From contig NZ_CP107928.1 of assembly GCF_036030735.1 (NCBI RefSeq), positions 9,741,311-9,805,310 on the forward strand: a stretch of DNA of 64,000 bases. Reading direction: 5' to 3'. Made by a program: the position numbers and the translations under genes. Source of the stretch: Streptomyces sp. NBC_00425. GTDB taxonomy: Bacteria > Actinomycetota > Actinomycetes > Streptomycetales > Streptomycetaceae. Below, piece after piece: positions 19,188 to 29,181 of this stretch. Position 1 is the stretch's first letter. Each line of letters begins with the position of its first letter. The notes below the pieces were generated by a model, which had not been told where the DNA came from, did no database searches, and saw only the letters and a program-made list of their open reading frames with translations.

Positions 19188-19340
19188 GGGCATGCTTTAC
19201 CTGAACCTTTCACGCTCTCCGCCCCACCCGCGCTCCTGGAGTTCCTCTCAGGGGAAACCCCGACTGGCGCACCGGCCGCCCCGCGCACACCCTCGGTCGC
19301 GTTCTTGCGTGCCCGATTCCTTATCCCGCGGAGAGTGAAA

Positions 19341-20750
19341 GTGCCCACCCCCAGCAGCGTCCGGCTGCGAATCGGCTATGCCTGCGGGGCCCTGGTGACT
19401 GGCGCGTTCACGACGCTCCCAGGGCTCCTGCTGCTCCCCTACCTCACCGACACCCTCGGCGTGGGCGCGGCCCTCGCCGGATGCGTCGTCCTGATCCCCA
19501 AAGCGTGGGCGGTGCTGCTCACCCCCCTCGCCGGCCGCGCCGGCGACCGCACCCACGCCAGACGAGGCAGCAGACGACGCCACATCCTGACCGGCGGCCT
19601 CGGCGCCGCCGCCGGATTCGCCGCGATGCTCGCGGGCGTCACCGACGGCGCCGCGGGCGCGGCCTGGACAGGCCTCGGATTCCTCCTCACCGCGACAGCC
19701 TTCGCCTTCTTCCAGGCCGCCTACGCCGCGCTCCCCGCCGACCTCGCGGACAGCCCGCGCGAACGGACCCGGCTGGTCGGCGGCCGGGTGGCGGGCATCG
19801 CCGTGGCCGCCCTGACCATCGGCTCGGCCGGACCCGCCATCGCCGACGCGGACGGCGGCAGCCTCGCCGGACACCGCTGGGCCGGCCTGTTCGGCGCCGC
19901 CGTCATGGCCGCCGGAGCCCTGGCCGTCGCCTTCGGCCCCGCCCACACCCGCCCCGCCCACACCCGCCCCGCCCACACACGCCCCGCGGCCCCGCCCGCA
20001 CCCCCCGCCCCACCCCGCACGGCGGACGGCGCCCACCCCGCACGCCGGCTCGCCCTGCTGCGCGAGATCCCCGCCTTCGCCGCCCTGCTGCGCACCACGG
20101 CCCTCCAGATGGCCGCCACCGGCTGCCTGCTCGCCGCGGGACCGTACTTCGCCGAACACATCCTGCACGACCCCGACCTGACACCCCTGCTCGTCGCCGC
20201 GTTCGTCCTGCCCAACCTGCTCGTCGTCCCCCTGTGGACCCGCTTCGCCGCCCGCCACGGACACCGCGCGGGACTCCGCACGGCCTGCGCCCTCTTCGCC
20301 GGCGGCTGCCTGCTGCTGGCCGCCGCGCCCGCCCTGCCCGCACCGTACGCACCCGCCGTGCTGCTCATCATCGGCACGGCACACGCCGGCCAACTCCTCT
20401 TCCTCTACGCGATGCTGGCCGAGACCACGGCCCACGACAGCGCGCACACCGGCCGCAACCGCGTCGGCGCGCTGTCCGGACTGTTCAGCGCAGCCGAGGC
20501 CCTCGGCATCGCCGCCGGACCCTTCCTGGTCGCCCTCGTAGCGCTCCAGCCCTTCGGCTACACCCCCTCCACCACCGGGCAGGCGGCCCACCAGAGCGCC
20601 ACCGCCCAATGGGGCGTCCTGGCCGCGATGTCACTGCTCCCGGCCCTGCTCACCGCCGCCGCACTGCTCCTCCTGCGCGACCGGCGCCCCGGCACACCCG
20701 CCCCGACCATCGCGCAGACGACCGGCGAGCTCGCACAACCCCGGCTTTAG
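19341..20750 (+). CDS. MFS transporter (GPH/sugar-cation symporter-like), probable product exporter
   Basis: 469 residues with about 12 hydrophobic segments. The N-terminal half carries GDRTHARRGSRRRH between the second and third helices, the loop motif of GPH-type MFS proteins. Start GTG 19341 has GGAGAG six bases before it. The central loop contains three exact PAHTR pentapeptide repeats (19938-19982) followed by a proline-rich stretch. Position inside the cluster suggests export of the product or a precursor; substrate is inference. Confidence 0.82.
   Translation: MPTPSSVRLRIGYACGALVTGAFTTLPGLLLLPYLTDTLGVGAALAGCVVLIPKAWAVLLTPLAGRAGDRTHARRGSRRRHILTGGLGAAAGFAAMLAGVTDGAAGAAWTGLGFLLTATAFAFFQAAYAALPADLADSPRERTRLVGGRVAGIAVAALTIGSAGPAIADADGGSLAGHRWAGLFGAAVMAAGALAVAFGPAHTRPAHTRPAHTRPAAPPAPPAPPRTADGAHPARRLALLREIPAFAALLRTTALQMAATGCLLAAGPYFAEHILHDPDLTPLLVAAFVLPNLLVVPLWTRFAARHGHRAGLRTACALFAGGCLLLAAAPALPAPYAPAVLLIIGTAHAGQLLFLYAMLAETTAHDSAHTGRNRVGALSGLFSAAEALGIAAGPFLVALVALQPFGYTPSTTGQAAHQSATAQWGVLAAMSLLPALLTAAALLLLRDRRPGTPAPTIAQTTGELAQPRL
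19938..19982 (+). repeat. Three 15-bp tandem repeats encoding PAHTR
   Basis: Three near-identical 15-bp units in frame in the exporter's central cytoplasmic loop. The copy number can change without a frameshift, and the repeat probably arose by slippage. Confidence 0.8.
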
Positions 20751-20821
20751 GCGGCGGATCGACGCTCGGTGCCGCGCCACCCACCCGAGCCGGCGCACCC
20801 GTGTCGAAGAGGGGCCTTCCA

Positions 20822-22441
20822 TTGAGCATGACCGACGAAAGGCCGGTGAGGGGTGCGCAGGCGCCGCCGAAACCCGCGACGACCCGCCCCACCTCGCTGC
20901 GCGAGCGCACCGCCGAACTCGTCGCCCTGCGCGAGCAGGTGGCCCGCGGACCCAGCGAGCAGGCCACCCGGGCCCAGCACGACAAAGGCAAACTGACCGC
21001 CCACGAACGCCTGCGGCTCCTCTTCGACGAAGGGACGTTCGTCGAGATCGAAGGACTGCGCCGGCACCGGGCCACCGGATTCGGCCTGGAGTTCAAAAAA
21101 CCGCACAGCGACGGCGTGGTCATCGGCTGGGGCCGGGTGCACGAGCGCACCGTCTTCGCCTACGCCCACGACTTCCGCATCTTCGGCGGCGCACTCGGCG
21201 AAGCCCACGCAGCGAAGATCCACAAGGTGATGGACCTCGCCGAGGCCGCCGGCGCCCCCGTCGTCGGCCTGTGCGACGGCGCCGGCGCCCGCATCCAGGA
21301 AGGCGTCACCGCACTCGCCGGATACGGCGGCATCTTCACCCGCAACGTCCGCAACTCCGGAGTCATCCCCCAGATCTCCGTCGTGCTCGGCCCCTGCGCC
21401 GGAGGCGCCGCCTACTCGCCCGCCCTCACCGACTTCGTGTTCATGGTCCGCGGCACCTCACAGATGTTCATCACCGGACCGGACGTGGTGCAGGCCGTGA
21501 CCGGCGAACACGTCACCCAGGAACGACTCGGCGGCGCCGACAGCCACGCCGCCGTCTCCGGCGTCGCCGGCTTCGCCTACGACACCGAGGAGAGCTGCCT
21601 CGAGGACGTCCGCTACCTGCTGTCGTACCTGCCGTCCAACAACCGCGAACTGCCCCCGCCGGCCGACGCCGACGACCCCGCGGACCGCCGCTGCGACCGC
21701 CTCCTCGACCTCGTCCCCGCCCAGCCCAACCAGTCGTACGACATGCGCGAGGTGATCGCCGAAGTCGTCGACCACGGCGAGTACTTCGAAGTCCACGCCG
21801 GCTGGGCGCAGAACGTCGTCTGCGCGTTCTCCCGCCTCGACGGGCAGGTCGTCGGCATCGTCGCCAACCAGCCCGCCGCCCTCGCCGGCGTCCTCGACAT
21901 CCACGCCTCCGAGAAAGCCGCACGCTTCGTCCAGTTCTGCGACGCCTTCAGCGTGCCGCTGGTGACCCTCGTCGACGTGCCCGGCTTCCTCCCGGGCGTC
22001 GACCAGGAACACGGCGGAGTCATCCGCCACGGCGCCAAACTCCTCTACGCCTACTGCAACGCCACCGTGCCCCGCATCTCCCTCGTCCTGCGCAAGGCCT
22101 ACGGCGGCGCGTACATCGTGATGGACTCCCGCTCGATCGGCGCCGACATCGCGCTGGCCTGGCCCTCCAACGAGATCGCCGTGATGGGCGCCGAGGGCGC
22201 CGCAGGCGTGATCTTCCGCCGGGAGATCGCCGCCGCCGACGACCCCGACGCCGTCCGCGCACAGAAGATCAAGGACTACGAGACCGAACTCATGCACCCC
22301 TACTACGCGGCCGAGCGCGGCCTCGTGGACGACGTGATCGACCCCGCCGACACCCGCTCCCGGCTCATCACCGCCCTGTCCATGCTGCGCTCCAAACACG
22401 TGCCGCTGCCGGGACGCAAGCACGGGAACCTGCCCCTGTGA
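20822..22441 (+). CDS. Acyl-CoA carboxylase beta (carboxyltransferase) subunit
   Basis: 539 residues; carboxyltransferase domain of the AccB/PccB family, with GAGARIQEGV (acyl-CoA oxyanion region), GPCAGGAAYSPA and GFLPGVDQEHGGVIRHGAKLL-type biotin-side motifs. It transfers carboxylate from biotin to acetyl- or propionyl-CoA, making malonyl- or methylmalonyl-CoA extender units. I took the TTG at 20822 because AAGAGGGG ends seven bases before it; the ATG at 20828 is the alternative (537 residues). The biotinylated alpha subunit is not encoded here and would have to come from elsewhere in the genome. Confidence 0.92.
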   Translation: MSMTDERPVRGAQAPPKPATTRPTSLRERTAELVALREQVARGPSEQATRAQHDKGKLTAHERLRLLFDEGTFVEIEGLRRHRATGFGLEFKKPHSDGVVIGWGRVHERTVFAYAHDFRIFGGALGEAHAAKIHKVMDLAEAAGAPVVGLCDGAGARIQEGVTALAGYGGIFTRNVRNSGVIPQISVVLGPCAGGAAYSPALTDFVFMVRGTSQMFITGPDVVQAVTGEHVTQERLGGADSHAAVSGVAGFAYDTEESCLEDVRYLLSYLPSNNRELPPPADADDPADRRCDRLLDLVPAQPNQSYDMREVIAEVVDHGEYFEVHAGWAQNVVCAFSRLDGQVVGIVANQPAALAGVLDIHASEKAARFVQFCDAFSVPLVTLVDVPGFLPGVDQEHGGVIRHGAKLLYAYCNATVPRISLVLRKAYGGAYIVMDSRSIGADIALAWPSNEIAVMGAEGAAGVIFRREIAAADDPDAVRAQKIKDYETELMHPYYAAERGLVDDVIDPADTRSRLITALSMLRSKHVPLPGRKHGNLPL

Positions 22442-22689
22442 GCGCCGGGAGGAACAACCCCGAACCCGCCACCGAGCAGGCGCTCGCCCAGGCCTCCCTG
22501 CGGATCCTGCGCGGCAACCCCACCCTGGAGGAGGTCGCGGCGCTCGCCACCGCCCTCGCGGCCCGAGCGCGCACCGCGAGCGGCGGCCGCCGGCCGCACA
22601 CCCCCGCAGGCCCGGCCGACCCGACGGCGCGCACCCGCCGGCAGCGACCCGGCGAGGACTTCAGGGCCCCCGGGGCATGGGCCTCGTGA
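22438..22689 (+). CDS. Acyl-CoA carboxylase epsilon subunit
   Basis: 83 residues. The core ASLRILRGNPTLEEVAALA is typical of actinobacterial AccE/PccE proteins, which stabilise or stimulate the alpha-beta complex. Its GTG start overlaps the beta-subunit stop by four bases. The C-terminus ends FRAPGAWAS, as in family members. Confidence 0.88.
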   Translation: MSAGRNNPEPATEQALAQASLRILRGNPTLEEVAALATALAARARTASGGRRPHTPAGPADPTARTRRQRPGEDFRAPGAWAS

Positions 22690-22797
22690 CCCCACGCCCC
22701 CCGGCCCCGGACCCGCGCCGCAAACCCGTCGCCCGGACCGGCGCCCCCCGCACCCTCGCCGCCCCCATCTGCGCAAACGACACGTAGGGGAACAACC

Positions 22798-24696
22798 ATG
22801 TCCACGGTCAACGAAGCACCCGCCGCGCAGACCGCGACCCGGCACAAGGACGTGCGACGTCTGCACCGGGTCGTCATCAGGTTCGCGGGTGACTCCGGCG
22901 ACGGCATGCAGCTCACCGGCGACCGCTTCACCTCACAGACGGCCTCGTTCGGCAACGACCTGTCGACACTGCCGAACTTCCCCGCCGAGATCCGCGCCCC
23001 CGCCGGAACCCTGCCGGGCGTCTCCTCCTTCCAGCTGCACTTCGCCGACCACGACATCCTCACCCCCGGCGACGCCCCCGACGTCCTGGTCGCGATGAAC
23101 CCGGCCGCACTGAAGGCGAACATCGCCGACGTCCCCCGCGGCGCCGAAGTCATCGTCGACACCGACGAGTTCACCCCACGGGCGATGACGAAGGCCGGCT
23201 ACGCGACGTCCCCCCTCGAGGACGGCTCACTGGACGGCTACCGCACCCATCCGGTGCCCCTGACCACCCTCACGGTCCAGGCGCTCAAGGAGTTCGACCT
23301 CTCACGCAAGGAGGCCGAGCGCAGCAAGAACATGTTCGCGCTCGGTCTGCTGTCGTGGATGTACCACCGGCCCACCGAGGGCACCGAGAAGTTCCTGAGG
23401 TCGAAGTTCGCGAAGAAGCCCGACATCGCGGCCGCCAACATCGCCGCGTTCCGGGCGGGCTGGAACTTCGGGGAGACGACCGAGGACTTCGCGGTGTCCT
23501 ACGAGGTCGCGCCGGCCGCGCAGGCCTTCCCGGCCGGCGTCCACCGCAACATCTCCGGCAACCTGGCCCTGTCCTACGGCCTGATCGCCGCCTCCCGGCA
23601 GGCGGATCTGCCGTTGTTCCTGGGCTCGTATCCGATCACGCCGGCCTCGGACATCCTGCACGAGCTGTCGAAGCACAAGAACTTCGGCGTGCGCACCTTC
23701 CAGGCCGAGGACGAGATCGCCGGGATCGGCGCGGCGCTGGGCGCGGCCTTCGGCGGCAGCCTGGCCGTCACCACGACGTCCGGTCCGGGCGTGGCCCTCA
23801 AGTCGGAGACGATCGGCCTCGCCGTGTCACTCGAACTGCCCCTGCTGATCGTGGACATCCAGCGCGGCGGCCCCTCCACCGGCCTGCCCACCAGGACGGA
23901 ACAGGCGGACCTGCTCCAGGCGATGTACGGCCGCAACGGCGAGGCCCCGGTGCCGATCGTGGCCCCGCGCACCCCCGCCGACTGCTTCGAGGCCGCACTG
24001 GACGCCGCCCGCATCGCCCTCACCTACCGCACCCCCGTCTTCCTCCTCTCCGACGGCTACCTCGCCAACGGCTCCGAGCCCTGGCGCGTCCCCGACACCG
24101 GCCGACTCCCCGACCTGCGCACCCAGTTCGCCCAGCACCCCAACCACACCCTGGCCGACGGCACCGAGGTGTTCTGGCCCTACAAGCGCGATCCGCACAC
24201 CCTGGCGCGCCCCTGGGCGATCCCCGGCACGCCGGGACTGGAGCACCGCATCGGCGGGATCGAGAAGCAGGACGGCACGGGCAACATCTCCTACGACCCG
24301 GCCAACCACGACTTCATGGTCCGCACCCGCCAGGCCAAGATCGACGGCATCGACGTCCCGGACCTCGAGGTCGACGACCCGCACGCCGCCCGGACCCTGG
24401 TACTGGGCTGGGGCTCCACCTACGGCCCGATCACCGCGGCCGTCCGCACGCTGCGCGCCGCCGGGACGCCCATCGCGCAGGCCCACCTGCGCCACCTCAA
24501 CCCCTTCCCGCAGAACCTGGGCGAGGTCCTCGGACGCTACGACAAGGTGATCGTCCCCGAGATGAACCTCGGCCAGCTCGCCACCCTCATCCGCGCCCGC
24601 TATCTCGTCGACGCCCACTCCCACAACCAGGTCAACGGCATGCCGTTCAAAGCCGAGCAGCTCGCCGCGGCGCTCAAGGAGGCCATCGATGACTGA
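22798..24696 (+). CDS. korA: 2-oxoacid:ferredoxin oxidoreductase, fused gamma-alpha subunit
   Basis: 632 residues. The N-terminal gamma domain (about 25-200; IRFAGDSGDGMQLTGD) is fused to the alpha pyrimidine-binding domain (about 235-600; SYPITPASDILHEL, QAEDEIAGIGAALGA). With the next gene it forms the KorAB enzyme that oxidatively decarboxylates 2-oxoglutarate (or another 2-oxoacid) to the acyl-CoA, reducing ferredoxin. ATG 22798 follows TAGGGGAAC. Whether this copy is the housekeeping enzyme or serves the cluster cannot be told from the sequence. Confidence 0.92.
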   Translation: MSTVNEAPAAQTATRHKDVRRLHRVVIRFAGDSGDGMQLTGDRFTSQTASFGNDLSTLPNFPAEIRAPAGTLPGVSSFQLHFADHDILTPGDAPDVLVAMNPAALKANIADVPRGAEVIVDTDEFTPRAMTKAGYATSPLEDGSLDGYRTHPVPLTTLTVQALKEFDLSRKEAERSKNMFALGLLSWMYHRPTEGTEKFLRSKFAKKPDIAAANIAAFRAGWNFGETTEDFAVSYEVAPAAQAFPAGVHRNISGNLALSYGLIAASRQADLPLFLGSYPITPASDILHELSKHKNFGVRTFQAEDEIAGIGAALGAAFGGSLAVTTTSGPGVALKSETIGLAVSLELPLLIVDIQRGGPSTGLPTRTEQADLLQAMYGRNGEAPVPIVAPRTPADCFEAALDAARIALTYRTPVFLLSDGYLANGSEPWRVPDTGRLPDLRTQFAQHPNHTLADGTEVFWPYKRDPHTLARPWAIPGTPGLEHRIGGIEKQDGTGNISYDPANHDFMVRTRQAKIDGIDVPDLEVDDPHAARTLVLGWGSTYGPITAAVRTLRAAGTPIAQAHLRHLNPFPQNLGEVLGRYDKVIVPEMNLGQLATLIRARYLVDAHSHNQVNGMPFKAEQLAAALKEAIDD

Positions 24697-25771
24697 GACG
24701 TCGACACACCACCCCGGCGGCACGACCGACGCGCTCGCCCTCGTGCCCAAGGCCGAGGCCCGGCAGTCCATGAAGGACTTCAAGTCGGACCAGGAGGTGC
24801 GCTGGTGCCCGGGCTGCGGCGACTACGCGATCCTCGCCGCCGTGCAGGGCTTCATGCCCGAACTCGGCCTGGCCAAGGAGAACATCGTCTTCGTCTCCGG
24901 GATCGGCTGCTCCTCGCGCTTCCCGTACTACATGAACACCTACGGCATGCACTCCATCCACGGCCGCGCCCCCGCCATCGCCACCGGCCTGGCCTCCTCG
25001 CGCCGCGACCTGTCCGTCTGGGTCGTCACCGGCGACGGCGACGCCCTCTCCATCGGCGGCAACCACCTCATCCACGCCCTGCGCCGCAACGTCAACCTCA
25101 AGATCCTGCTCTTCAACAACCGGATCTACGGCCTCACCAAAGGCCAGTACAGCCCGACCTCCGAAATCGGCAAGATCACCAAATCCACCCCCATGGGCTC
25201 CCTCGACGCACCCTTCAACCCGGTGTCCCTCGCCATCGGAGCGGAGGCCTCCTTCGTCGCCCGCACCGTCGACTCCGACCGCAAGCACCTCACCGACGTG
25301 CTGCGCCAGGCGGCCGCCCACCCCGGCACCGCGCTGGTCGAGATCTACCAGAACTGCAACATCTTCAACGACGGCGCCTTCGAAGTCCTCAGGGACAGGC
25401 AGCAGGCGCAGGAGGCCGTGATCCGCCTGGAACACGGCCGGCCGATCACCTTCGGCGCCGACGCCTGCCAGGGCGTCGTCCGCGACCCGGCCACGGGCGA
25501 GATGAAAGTCGTCGCGGTCACCGAGGACAACAAGGCCGACATCCTCGTCCACGACGCGCACGCCGCGTCCCCGACCACCGCCTTCGCCCTCTCCCGCCTC
25601 GCCGACCCCGACACCCTCCACCACACGCCCATCGGCGTCTTCCGCAGCACCGAACGAGCCGTCTACGACACCCAGATGTCCCGCCAGCTCGACGACGCCG
25701 TCGAACAACACGGCAAGGGCGACCTCGCCGCGCTGCTGGCCGGCGGCGACACCTGGACCGTCGCCGGCTGA
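24689..25771 (+). CDS. korB: 2-oxoacid:ferredoxin oxidoreductase beta subunit
   Basis: 360 residues; thiamine diphosphate-binding subunit. CPGCGDYAI near residue 35 and [11 protein letters not shown] give cluster/ThDP ligands, and [14 protein letters not shown] with [16 protein letters not shown] is the ThDP-Mg binding core of KorB. The ATG at 24689 overlaps the alpha subunit stop by eight bases. The downstream 190 bases to the convergent monooxygenase gene contain no gene that I can see. Confidence 0.93.
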   Translation: MTETSTHHPGGTTDALALVPKAEARQSMKDFKSDQEVRWCPGCGDYAILAAVQGFMPELGLAKENIVFVSGIGCSSRFPYYMNTYGMHSIHGRAPAIATGLASSRRDLSVWVVTGDGDALSIGGNHLIHALRRNVNLKILLFNNRIYGLTKGQYSPTSEIGKITKSTPMGSLDAPFNPVSLAIGAEASFVARTVDSDRKHLTDVLRQAAAHPGTALVEIYQNCNIFNDGAFEVLRDRQQAQEAVIRLEHGRPITFGADACQGVVRDPATGEMKVVAVTEDNKADILVHDAHAASPTTAFALSRLADPDTLHHTPIGVFRSTERAVYDTQMSRQLDDAVEQHGKGDLAALLAGGDTWTVAG

Positions 25772-25962
25772 ACCGGCAGACCCCCTCACCACCGCCGGGA
25801 GGCACAACGCCGTGCCCCCTCGACGCTGCCCAGCGGCCCGCACACCACCTGCCGCACCGCCGACGCGGCACGCGCGGCACTCGCGCAGGAGCCCACCGCA
25901 CGGGCGCGGCGCCCCGCTGGGGAGCGCCCCCGCCCACCGCGCCGAAGGCGCCGCCGCCGGTT

Positions 25963-27432
25963 TCAGCCGAACCAGGTCTTGACGGCGAGCAGCAACCGGT
26001 CATGGGCGTCGGCCGGCCCGAGCCAGGCGATGTGCCCGTCCGGGCGCACGAGCACGGCCTGCGCGCCGAGCTCCGCGGACGGCTCGGCCGCCACCACGTC
26101 CAGCCGGTCCGCCCACGCCGACAGATCCGGCAGAGTGCCCTCGCCCGACCGCCCGGGCCCCAGGACCAGACCACGCCCAGACGACAGCAGGGGCCCGGCC
26201 GGGACGACCCCGTCCGGCGTCCTCAGGGACACCTCGGGCAACACCGCCCCGAGCAGCGGGTGAGCCGGCCCGCCGTCCCCCGCGAAGGGGTAGCGGACCT
26301 TGGTCACGTACTGCACGAGAAACGCGTTGACCTCGTCGGACCGCATCAGCTCGGCGAAGATCTCACGCAACGGGGCGGCCTGCTCCAGCGGCGTCTGCAG
26401 CGGAATCTGGGCGAGCGCCCGGCGACAGGCCCGCTCACCGACCGGCCGGCGCTCGTCGTCGTACGTGTCCAGCAGCCCGGCCGGGGCCCAGCCGCGCACG
26501 GCGGCGGCCAGCTTCCAGCCGAGGTTCACCGCGTCGTGCACGGCGGTGTTCATCCCGTGCCCGGACGACGGCGGATGCGGATGGGCTGCGTCCCCCGCGA
26601 GGAAGACCCGGCCGACCCGGTAGCGCCGCGCCAGCCGGGTGGGACTCCCGTACCGTGTCATCCACCGCACGGCCCGCAGGTCCGGAGCCCGCCCGGTGAT
26701 CCGCTCGATGGTGGAGCGGATCTCGTGGACCGTCACCGGCACGGCGCCGCCCGGCGGCTCACGGTCGAACTCGACCGTCATCAGCCGCACTTCGCAGGGG
26801 TCGGCCGGATTCACCGGCAGCACCCCGAACTGGCCGTCCGGATACGAACCGGCCCTGAACAGCGCCTGGGACTCGTCGTCCACGACGACGTCGGCGATGA
26901 CGCCGTAATAGGAGGGGGCCAGCACATCGAAGTCGAACCCGGCGGCCTGCGCCACGGCGCTGCCGGGCCCGTCGCACCCCACGACATACCGGGCGCGCAT
27001 CCGGCCCGCGCCGTCCCGCCCGGCCACCGTGAGCGTCACCCCGGCCGCGTCCTGCTCGAGGCCGACGACCTCCGCGCCGAGACGCACCTCGACCCCCAGC
27101 TCGACCGCGCGCTCGCGCAGCAGCTGCTCACTGCGCCACTGCGGCACGATCAAGTCGTAGTCCGTCTTGGCGAGTTCACCGTCGATGTCCCGGTAGACGA
27201 GACCGAAGTGCGACCGGCCCCACGTGGGGGTGTCCGGGCCGAAGAAGCGGCCCGCCAGCCCCCGCATCCGCAGAAAGTCCGCGATGTGCGCGTTGAGGAG
27301 CATGCCGCCCGAACGCTCGGGCAGCTCGTCGCGGCGCTCCAGGACAACGGTGGGAACCTCGGCCAGCCCCAGCTCGCAGGCGAGCATCAGACCGGCCGCA
27401 CCCCCACCGACGATGATCACAGGATCAGACAT
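25963..27432 (-). CDS. FAD-dependent aromatic-ring-hydroxylase-type monooxygenase
   Basis: 489 residues, class A flavoprotein monooxygenase. The dinucleotide fold [14 protein letters not shown] is at the N-terminus, a DG-type motif ([19 protein letters not shown]) near residue 155, and [19 protein letters not shown] near 285. These enzymes hydroxylate or epoxidise polyketides and phenolics with NAD(P)H. It ends the biosynthetic region, transcribed towards korB. GGAGG lies nine bases before the ATG. Participation in the tetronate-like pathway is possible but not shown. Confidence 0.9.
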   Translation of the reverse strand: MSDPVIIVGGGAAGLMLACELGLAEVPTVVLERRDELPERSGGMLLNAHIADFLRMRGLAGRFFGPDTPTWGRSHFGLVYRDIDGELAKTDYDLIVPQWRSEQLLRERAVELGVEVRLGAEVVGLEQDAAGVTLTVAGRDGAGRMRARYVVGCDGPGSAVAQAAGFDFDVLAPSYYGVIADVVVDDESQALFRAGSYPDGQFGVLPVNPADPCEVRLMTVEFDREPPGGAVPVTVHEIRSTIERITGRAPDLRAVRWMTRYGSPTRLARRYRVGRVFLAGDAAHPHPPSSGHGMNTAVHDAVNLGWKLAAAVRGWAPAGLLDTYDDERRPVGERACRRALAQIPLQTPLEQAAPLREIFAELMRSDEVNAFLVQYVTKVRYPFAGDGGPAHPLLGAVLPEVSLRTPDGVVPAGPLLSSGRGLVLGPGRSGEGTLPDLSAWADRLDVVAAEPSAELGAQAVLVRPDGHIAWLGPADAHDRLLLAVKTWFG

Positions 27433-27795
27433 GAACAGCAGCCTCCGCCACCGCCCTTAAGCCCGGACAAAGCCCCCGACGCACCCCTCCCGGGCGCCCG
27501 CCGACGCCCAGGACCGTGCACGTGCAGGGCCACCGGCCTCAGGCCGGGACGCCGCCGTGCCGCGAGAGGCGCGGCACGCCGAGCAGTACGCGCGCCTGGC
27601 GGCGCCGGTTCGCCGACCTGTGCCTGCCGGGCCAGGCCCGCTGGTGGCCCACGCGCGCTCCTGAGCCCTGCGCCCGGTCGTGGGATTTCCGGCCGGCTGA
27701 CGCACGTCTGGTCTACCAGGGCAAGGAGGACACGCTCCGAAATACCTAATGTCTTATCTTGTCGGGTTTGGTTGCCGGGTCTATCGGAGGATCGA
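27433..27795. other. Intergenic region, no gene seen
   Basis: 363 bp between the divergent monooxygenase and subtilase starts. The last ~70 bases are A/T richer (taatgtcttatcttgtcggg) and probably hold the subtilase promoter, with GGAGG five bases before its GTG. The remainder has open frames with no recognisable protein. Confidence 0.5.
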
Positions 27796-28468
27796 GTGGG
27801 ACTGTCAGGAAGAACATCCGTCCACAGGATGCTGGCCGCGTGCGCCGTGCTGTCGGCGATCGCGGCCACCGCGGCCGTGACCGGCCCTGCGCAGGCAGCC
27901 GAGCCCGCACCGGCGCAGCGGTGGATCGTGCAGCTGAAGGACACCGTCACCGATCCGGGCAAGGTCGCAGAGGAGCAGACGAAAGGCCTGGCGCGCGACG
28001 GCCGGAGCAGACTCCGGCACGTCTACAACGCGGCCGCGGACGGGCTGGTCCTCAAGGGCTACGCCCTGGAGGCGACCGCGGAGCAGATCGCGTCCATCCG
28101 CGCCGATCCCCAGGTCGCCGCAGTCGAACGTGACGAGCAGGGATCCGTGCCCGAGCCCGTTGCCGGTCCGGCGCCGAAGCCGCCGCAGCAGCGGACGGGC
28201 AGGCCCGGGCAGGGCGGCGTCCTGCATGCGGGCGACCCCTTGCTGGCCGGGCAGTGGGGCCTGTTTCGGATCGGTGCCGTGGCCGGCGGCGAGCGCGGCT
28301 TCACCCTGCCCTCCCCGGCCCGGGTCGGGGTCGCCGTGCTGGACACCGGCATCGACGTCAACCACCCCGATCTCCGGGTCGCCGGGAGCGTGAACTTCTC
28401 CGGCGCGGCCACTGCGGACGACTTCTACGGTCACGGGACACACGTCGCAGGCATCGTCCAGGCACTCA
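27796..28468 (+). pseudogene. Secreted subtilase (S8), 5' part, interrupted by mobile element
   Basis: Encodes a signal peptide (cleavage after AQA, about residue 35), an I9-type propeptide (about 40-115) and the first half of an S8 protease domain with catalytic Asp183 (VLDTGID) and His213 (HGTHVAG). Coding breaks after GIVQAL, where a mobile element begins. GTG 27796 has GGAGG five bases upstream. Joining base 28468 to 33283 restores one 447-residue frame (Asn-Asn-Ser-Val follows), so the gene was intact before insertion. The truncated product gains a short foreign tail and lacks the catalytic Ser. Confidence 0.92.
28466..28468. repeat. Target-site duplication, left copy (TCA)
   Basis: TCA directly flanks the left terminal repeat and recurs at 33280-33282 flanking the right one. 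The uninterrupted subtilase sequence needs only one copy. Confidence 0.8.
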
Positions 28469-28480
28469 GTAGGTGTTTTT
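28469..28480 (+). repeat. Left terminal inverted repeat of the element
   Basis: GTAGGTGTTTTT; perfect complement of 33268-33279. Confidence 0.88.
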
Positions 28481-28546
28481 CAACCCGATGCCGCGTTGGC
28501 GAGCAGCTCGTCGAGTGATGCCTCGTGGGGCTCTGATCCGAGTCCC

Positions 28547-29143
28547 CTACTTGGTTTCGTTCGATTGTTCGATGGAGTGGGAGTGCCGGTGGGTTGCGAC
28601 TCGTTCGCGGGTGGCGCATCGGCGGGAGCAGTAACGGCGCTCCGGGCCGCTGCCTTGGGCGATGAAGACGTTCTGGCAGCTAGTTGAGGCGCAGATCCTT
28701 CCCGGCGGGCGTTGGCGGTCCCAGACGAGGACGGTCAGGGCCATGCAGGAGGAGGCGAGGAGCCACTCGTCCCAGGCGGCGTTGTCGTCGTGGTCCAGGT
28801 GAGGATGCCAGGGGGTGTTGCCGCCGTGCGAGGTCAGGCGGAGCGGTCCGGTGTGGTCCAAGAGAAGGCGGTTGAGGGTGGCCGCGGCGCCGTCCGCGTG
28901 CTCGGCCGCGAAGACTTGCCGCAGTAGGTCAGCGGCTGCGCGCATCCCGGCAACATCCCGAGTCGTGAGTTCGATGGGGTCAGCCTCACCGTATGCACGA
29001 AGCACGCCGGCGACGGCGATTGGGTCAGGGTGCTCGTCAGCGAGGGCGTTGATCAGGGCGGCGGTGCGCCGAGCCGTGGTCAGCACGGAGTGCCGAGTGG
29101 ACCAGTCGTCGCTGTTGAAGGACACCTGCGGAATGTAACGCAT
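28547..29143 (-). CDS. CGNR zinc-finger (ABATE-domain) protein, probable regulator
   Basis: 198 residues. The C-terminal zinc finger has RICASTSCQN and YCSRRCATRERVATHR, the C-x4-C...C-x3-C pattern of CGNR proteins, usually annotated as stress-induced transcription factors. The N-terminal ~130 residues are helical and match the ABATE-type region in size. I chose ATG 29143 (MRYIPQVSF); longer frames read through the promoter. It is divergent from an MFS exporter with a palindrome between them, so it probably regulates that exporter. Confidence 0.8.
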   Translation of the reverse strand: MRYIPQVSFNSDDWSTRHSVLTTARRTAALINALADEHPDPIAVAGVLRAYGEADPIELTTRDVAGMRAAADLLRQVFAAEHADGAAATLNRLLLDHTGPLRLTSHGGNTPWHPHLDHDDNAAWDEWLLASSCMALTVLVWDRQRPPGRICASTSCQNVFIAQGSGPERRYCSRRCATRERVATHRHSHSIEQSNETK

Positions 29144-29158
29144 CTTGCTGAGTTTTGA

Positions 29159-29172
29159 GTTACCTCCGTAAC
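29159..29172. promoter_or_regulatory. Candidate operator GTTAC-CTCC-GTAAC
   Basis: A 14-bp perfect palindrome with four-base spacer lies between the divergent CGNR and MFS genes; another GTAACG half-site sits at 29136-29141 next to the CGNR start. Position and symmetry suggest autoregulation plus control of the exporter. Confidence 0.45.
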
Positions 29173-29181
29173 GTCTTGTCG

